This document shows positions 13,826 through 17,146 of a stretch of DNA of 17,146 bases, piece after piece. Location of the stretch: assembly GCA_029939785.1 (NCBI GenBank), contig JAOZSG010000022.1, positions 1-17,146 on the forward strand, in the 5' to 3' direction. Origin of the DNA: Fidelibacterota bacterium. GTDB lineage: Bacteria > Fidelibacterota > UBA2242 > JAFGTP01. A model generated the notes under the pieces. The model was given only the letters and a program-made list of their open reading frames with translations. It did not search any database and had not been told where the DNA came from. The translations under genes were made by a program, and so were the position numbers. Each line of letters begins with the position of its first letter. Within the stretch, counting starts at the first letter, position 1.

Positions 13826-16327
13826 ATGAAAAGAATATTGAAGTTATTTTTGATCAGTTCGTTAATTCTATCATCATTTATATTTTTATATGGAAATGAT
13901 GATATTGAGACAAGTGTTGAAAAGATTTTATCAGCAATGACACTGGAAGAAAAAATTGATTATATTGGCGGTTTTGAGGGCTTTTATATTCGACCATATA
14001 AACATTTAGGGATTCCAAGAATAAAATTTTCCGATGGACCTGTTGGGGTTCGTAATTATGGTAAGGCTACAGCATTTCCTGCTTCTATCGCTTCTGCCTC
14101 TTCATGGGATAGAGATCTGATCTATAAAATTGGAACAGCATTAGGAAAAGAATCCAGGGCTCGTGGAGTGCATGTATTATTGGCACCGGGTGTAAATATA
14201 TACCGTGCACCAATGTGTGGCCGTAATTTTGAGTATCTTGGCGAAGATCCCTATCTTGCATCTCAATTGGTTGTGCCATATATAAAAGGTGTTCAGGATC
14301 AGGGTGTTGTTGCTACAGTTAAACATTATGTTGCGAATAATCAGGAATATGAGAGACATCATGTAAGTTCTGATGTGGATGAGCGTACTTTGAGAGAAAT
14401 TTATCTTCCGGCGTTTAAAGCCGCTGTACAAAAGGGAAAAGTAGCATCATTAATGACTTCATATAACTTAATCAATGGAATTCATGCTTCTCAACATGAT
14501 TTACTCGTAAATAAGATATTAAAAGAAGAATGGGGTTTTGATGGTGTAGTAATGTCTGATTGGAATTCTGTTTATGATGCAGTTGGAGCTGCAAATGGCG
14601 GACTTGATTTGGAGATGCCTTTCGGAAAATTTATGAACAAAGAAAATTTATTGCCGGCAATAAAAGATGGCAGTCTAAAAGAATCTGTTATTGATGACAA
14701 AGTACGTCGTATATTGAAAATGATATTCAAAATGGGTTTTATGGATCATGAACAGCTTGATCAATCCATTCCACTCAATAATACTGAATCAGCAAAGGTT
14801 GCTTTGGAGGCGGCTGAAGGTGGAACAGTTTTATTAAAAAACCAAAATAATATTTTACCAATCAAAGCAAATAAAGTTAAAACCATTGCAGTAATAGGTC
14901 CGAATTCTGATCCGGCTGTAACAGGCGGTGGAGGTAGTTCTTTGACTGTTCCTTTTAATTCTGTCAGTGTTTTACAAGGAATAGAAAATTTTGCAGGGAC
15001 GAATTTTAAAATAACTCATGATAAGGCAATTTATTACAATCCTGAAAATGAATCGTTTCTCACATCAAAATATTATTCTGATGGTAAGCCGGGTTTATCT
15101 GGTGAGTATTATAATAATATGAATCTCTCAGGTGAGCCAACTCTAAAACGATTTGATAAAAGAGTGAACTTTGACTGGATTGGGGTAAAACCATGTGAAG
15201 GATTGGAAACTGAAGTTTATTCAGTCCGTTGGACAGGAAATATTAAAATAGAAAAAGATGGGGAATATGAGTTTTTTCTCCGTGGCGATGATGGATTTCG
15301 TTTGTATCTTGATGATAAACTTGTCATTAGTAGTTGGGAAGATAATGGAACAAGAACCAAAAGTTATAAGCAAAAATTAATTGCAGGAAAAACACATGAT
15401 ATTCGGATTGAATTTTTTCAGAATCGTGGTGGATCTGAAATATATTTTGGCTGGCAGGATGCGAATAAAGATATAAATAAAGAGCAGATGGAAAAAGTTA
15501 TACAGCTTGCAAAAAATGCTGATTTAGTTGTTGCATGTGTTGGTTTTAATAAGGATGTGGAAGGTGAAGGAAAAGACCGTCCATTTTCTCTTCCGGCAGA
15601 TCAAGTAAAACTAATTAGAGATTTAGCAGTGATAAATAAAAATATTGTAGTTGTTGTAACCGGTGGTGGAAACATTGATATTGAGCCATGGTTGGGAGAT
15701 GTCAAAGCACTCCTTCATGCCTGGTATCCGGGGCAAGATGGTGGAACAGCAATAGCAAATTTATTATTTGGTGCTGTAAATCCTTCCGGCAAATTACCAA
15801 TTAGTATAGAAAAAAGATGGGAAGATAATGCTACATTTTCCAGTTATTTTGATAATGATAAAGATATGCGAGTAAACTATACTGAAGGTCTGTTTGTAGG
15901 CTATCGTCATCATGATAAAAATAATGTAGAACCACTGTTTCCATTTGGATTTGGAATGTCTTATACGACTTTTAAATACAGCAATTTAAAATTATCAAAA
16001 AGTAAAATGAAAGAATCAGATACACTATGGGTTTCCTTTGATATAACGAATACAGGAAAAACAGGTGGTCATGAAATAGCTCAACTGTATATAAACGATA
16101 TAAAAACTTCTGTACCTCGTCCGGAAAAAGAATTAAAGGGTTTTGAAAAAGTATATTTAAATACAGGAGAAAGCAAAACAATCCGTATTCCTGTTGAAAA
16201 AACATCACTCAGTTTTTATGATGTAAAATCAAAAATGTGGAGAGCAGAACCTGGTAAATTTACTGTATTAGTTGGAGCATCATCTAAAGATATCCGACTT
16301 AAAAAGAAATTTCGGTTAGTTAAATAG
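13826..16327 (+). CDS. Secreted GH3 beta-glucosidase with inserted PA14 domain
   Basis: An 833-residue GH3 enzyme with a Sec signal peptide (1-23). The TIM barrel (about 25-305) shows FSDGPVGVR with Asp70, the GRNFEYLGEDPYLA block (132-145), KH at 166-167 and the nucleophile Asp245 in VVMSDWN. The alpha/beta sandwich starts near 325 and is interrupted by a PA14 domain (about 415-545, bases 15068-15460, with YEFFLRGDDGFRLYLDD), then resumes to about 665. The acid/base is Glu579 or Glu581 in EGEGKDR. A fibronectin III-like domain (about 735-805) ends it. This plan matches PA14-containing beta-glucosidases such as Kluyveromyces marxianus BglI, where PA14 shapes the entrance of the active site. 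GGAG lies nine bases before the ATG. The gap to the previous GH3 is 39 bp, so they are probably co-transcribed. The stop is TAG; the other complete genes end in TAA. Confidence 0.94.
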   Translation: MKRILKLFLISSLILSSFIFLYGNDDIETSVEKILSAMTLEEKIDYIGGFEGFYIRPYKHLGIPRIKFSDGPVGVRNYGKATAFPASIASASSWDRDLIYKIGTALGKESRARGVHVLLAPGVNIYRAPMCGRNFEYLGEDPYLASQLVVPYIKGVQDQGVVATVKHYVANNQEYERHHVSSDVDERTLREIYLPAFKAAVQKGKVASLMTSYNLINGIHASQHDLLVNKILKEEWGFDGVVMSDWNSVYDAVGAANGGLDLEMPFGKFMNKENLLPAIKDGSLKESVIDDKVRRILKMIFKMGFMDHEQLDQSIPLNNTESAKVALEAAEGGTVLLKNQNNILPIKANKVKTIAVIGPNSDPAVTGGGGSSLTVPFNSVSVLQGIENFAGTNFKITHDKAIYYNPENESFLTSKYYSDGKPGLSGEYYNNMNLSGEPTLKRFDKRVNFDWIGVKPCEGLETEVYSVRWTGNIKIEKDGEYEFFLRGDDGFRLYLDDKLVISSWEDNGTRTKSYKQKLIAGKTHDIRIEFFQNRGGSEIYFGWQDANKDINKEQMEKVIQLAKNADLVVACVGFNKDVEGEGKDRPFSLPADQVKLIRDLAVINKNIVVVVTGGGNIDIEPWLGDVKALLHAWYPGQDGGTAIANLLFGAVNPSGKLPISIEKRWEDNATFSSYFDNDKDMRVNYTEGLFVGYRHHDKNNVEPLFPFGFGMSYTTFKYSNLKLSKSKMKESDTLWVSFDITNTGKTGGHEIAQLYINDIKTSVPRPEKELKGFEKVYLNTGESKTIRIPVEKTSLSFYDVKSKMWRAEPGKFTVLVGASSKDIRLKKKFRLVK

Positions 16328-16484
16328 ATATTTGAAAATGCGAAGATTTGATTTCTCCTTCATCCTTGGAAATTACTTGTTGGATATTGTCTAATTGTCA
16401 ATTATTACACTTTAAATAACATAATTATTCATGTATATTTTATACCAGTGTGTAAAAGTATAACTTAAATAAAAGGATTACCTA
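16328..16484 (+). promoter_or_regulatory. AT-rich leader with operator-like palindromes before GH172
   Basis: This 157-bp gap contains a perfect 13-base palindrome TAATTGTCAATTA (16392-16404) that overlaps a possible -35 (TTGTCA, 16395-16400), followed by a weak -10 candidate CATAAT (16420-16425) at a long 19-base spacing. A second palindrome, GTATATTTTATAC, is at 16433-16445. A promoter with a repressor or activator site is possible, so GH172 may start its own transcript. In such AT-rich DNA these could also occur by chance. Confidence 0.3.
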
Positions 16485-17146
16485 ATGAAATTAAAAATGA
16501 TGCTGTTTCTCTTAATTTCTCTTCTAATATCATCATTACTTTTTTCGCAAGATCAAAGTAATTTACTAAACAATCTTACCCGTAAACAAGATTATGTATC
16601 AAAACGTATTTCGTCTTATAACAGAACTGGTGCCAATGCTGATTACACACCATTTGGACCAGGAGAAACTAAAACCATTGCGGAAATAAAAGGACCCGGT
16701 ATTATCCATCATATTTGGTTGACGGTTGCCGGACCTGAATTTTATGGTAAAAAAATGATTGTACGGATGTATTGGGATGATGAAAAAGAAGCCAGTGTTG
16801 AAGCACCTCTTGGAGATTTTTTTGGTATAGGACATGGCCTGAATAGGAACTACGCTTCATTACCGTTTGTATGTTCGGCTGACGGAAGAGCAAGAAATAG
16901 TTATTGGATGATGCCATTTAAAAAATCTGCCAGGATTGAAATTACAAACGAAGGTCCAACTCGTGTTGGGGCATTTTATTATTATATTGATTATCGTGAG
17001 GTTAAAGAACTGCCTGAGGATACTCGCTATTTTCATGCACAGTATCATCAAGAATTCCCACCAGATCCGGTTATTACCTCACTTCATTGGAATGAATGTA
17101 ATCTTGATGGAAAAGAAAATTACTTGTTTCTTGATGCAAAAGGTGC
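16485..17146 (+). CDS. GH172 (DUF2961) family protein, 3' end beyond the window
   Basis: The first 220 codons of a gene running off the window edge. Residues 1-22 are a Sec signal peptide (cleavage near LLFSQ). The visible part matches DUF2961, now GH172: KRISSYNRTGANADY (40-54), GPGIIHHIWLT (70-80), a PLGDFFGIGHG block (108-118) and YWMMPFKKSARIEITNEG (140-157). Characterised members are alpha-D-fructofuranosidases and alpha-D-arabinofuranosidases that assemble as rings of trimers. The two catalytic glutamates known from the Bifidobacterium enzyme (270 and 291) would lie beyond the edge and cannot be checked. AAGGA at 16473-16477 supports the ATG at 16485 over two later ATGs. It may be the start of another transcript or a late member of the GH3 operon. 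Confidence 0.88.
   Translation, partial: MKLKMMLFLLISLLISSLLFSQDQSNLLNNLTRKQDYVSKRISSYNRTGANADYTPFGPGETKTIAEIKGPGIIHHIWLTVAGPEFYGKKMIVRMYWDDEKEASVEAPLGDFFGIGHGLNRNYASLPFVCSADGRARNSYWMMPFKKSARIEITNEGPTRVGAFYYYIDYREVKELPEDTRYFHAQYHQEFPPDPVITSLHWNECNLDGKENYLFLDAKG

Overview
This is an AT-rich window (about one-third GC by eye) that reads as a carbohydrate-utilisation locus. Ten protein genes, all on the + strand, account for nearly all of it. Eight carry export signals: six Sec signal peptides (one with a lipobox) and two Tat leaders. The host is therefore probably a diderm heterotroph. GH97, GH116, S1 sulfatase, DUF4380 and GH172 (DUF2961) families together fit the Bacteroidota/FCB group and neighbouring phyla such as Calditrichota, KSB1 or Marinimicrobia. 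Several genes have clear Shine-Dalgarno sites, one of them a full AAGGAGGT, which is unusual for typical Bacteroidota. I do not assign a phylum more firmly than that.

Layout. Block A (35-5625) is an operon-like run: an exported DUF4380 protein, a retaining-type GH97 lipoprotein glycosidase, a RhaT-family sugar/H+ symporter and an AraA/FucI-superfamily sugar isomerase with all four expected metal ligands. Block B (5892-7352) is a single Tat-exported, cysteine-type sulfatase resembling the iduronate-2-sulfatase (S1_7) group, with repeat-bearing spacers on both sides. Block C (7551-10169) is a secreted GH116 (GBA2/DUF608) glycosidase. Block D (10619-16327) is a Tat-exported creatininase-family protein followed by two secreted GH3 beta-glycosidases, the second with a PA14 insertion. 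Block E (16485 to the edge) is the start of a GH172/DUF2961 protein cut off by the window end.

How the genes may work together (inference): exported sulfatase and glycosidases strip a sulfated or glycosylated substrate outside the cytoplasm, RhaT imports the freed monosaccharide and the isomerase turns it into a ketose. Retaining GH97 enzymes cleave alpha-galactosides or beta-L-arabinopyranosides, and GH172 members act on furanosides including arabinofuranosides, so an L-arabinose or deoxysugar theme is plausible but unproven. No SusC/SusD pair, kinase, aldolase, regulator or sulfatase-maturing enzyme lies in the window.

The non-coding DNA is the less expected part. Three of the gaps hold structured repeats: a roughly 170-bp imperfect palindrome before the GH116 gene, and a 449-bp repeat island before the creatininase gene with an 11-bp perfect hairpin, three hairpins of different stem sequence but the same TTTCA core, and a palindrome whose arms repeat every 10 nt. 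A similar 29-30 nt motif lies on each side of the sulfatase gene. No tRNA, rRNA, CRISPR array or transposase gene was found.
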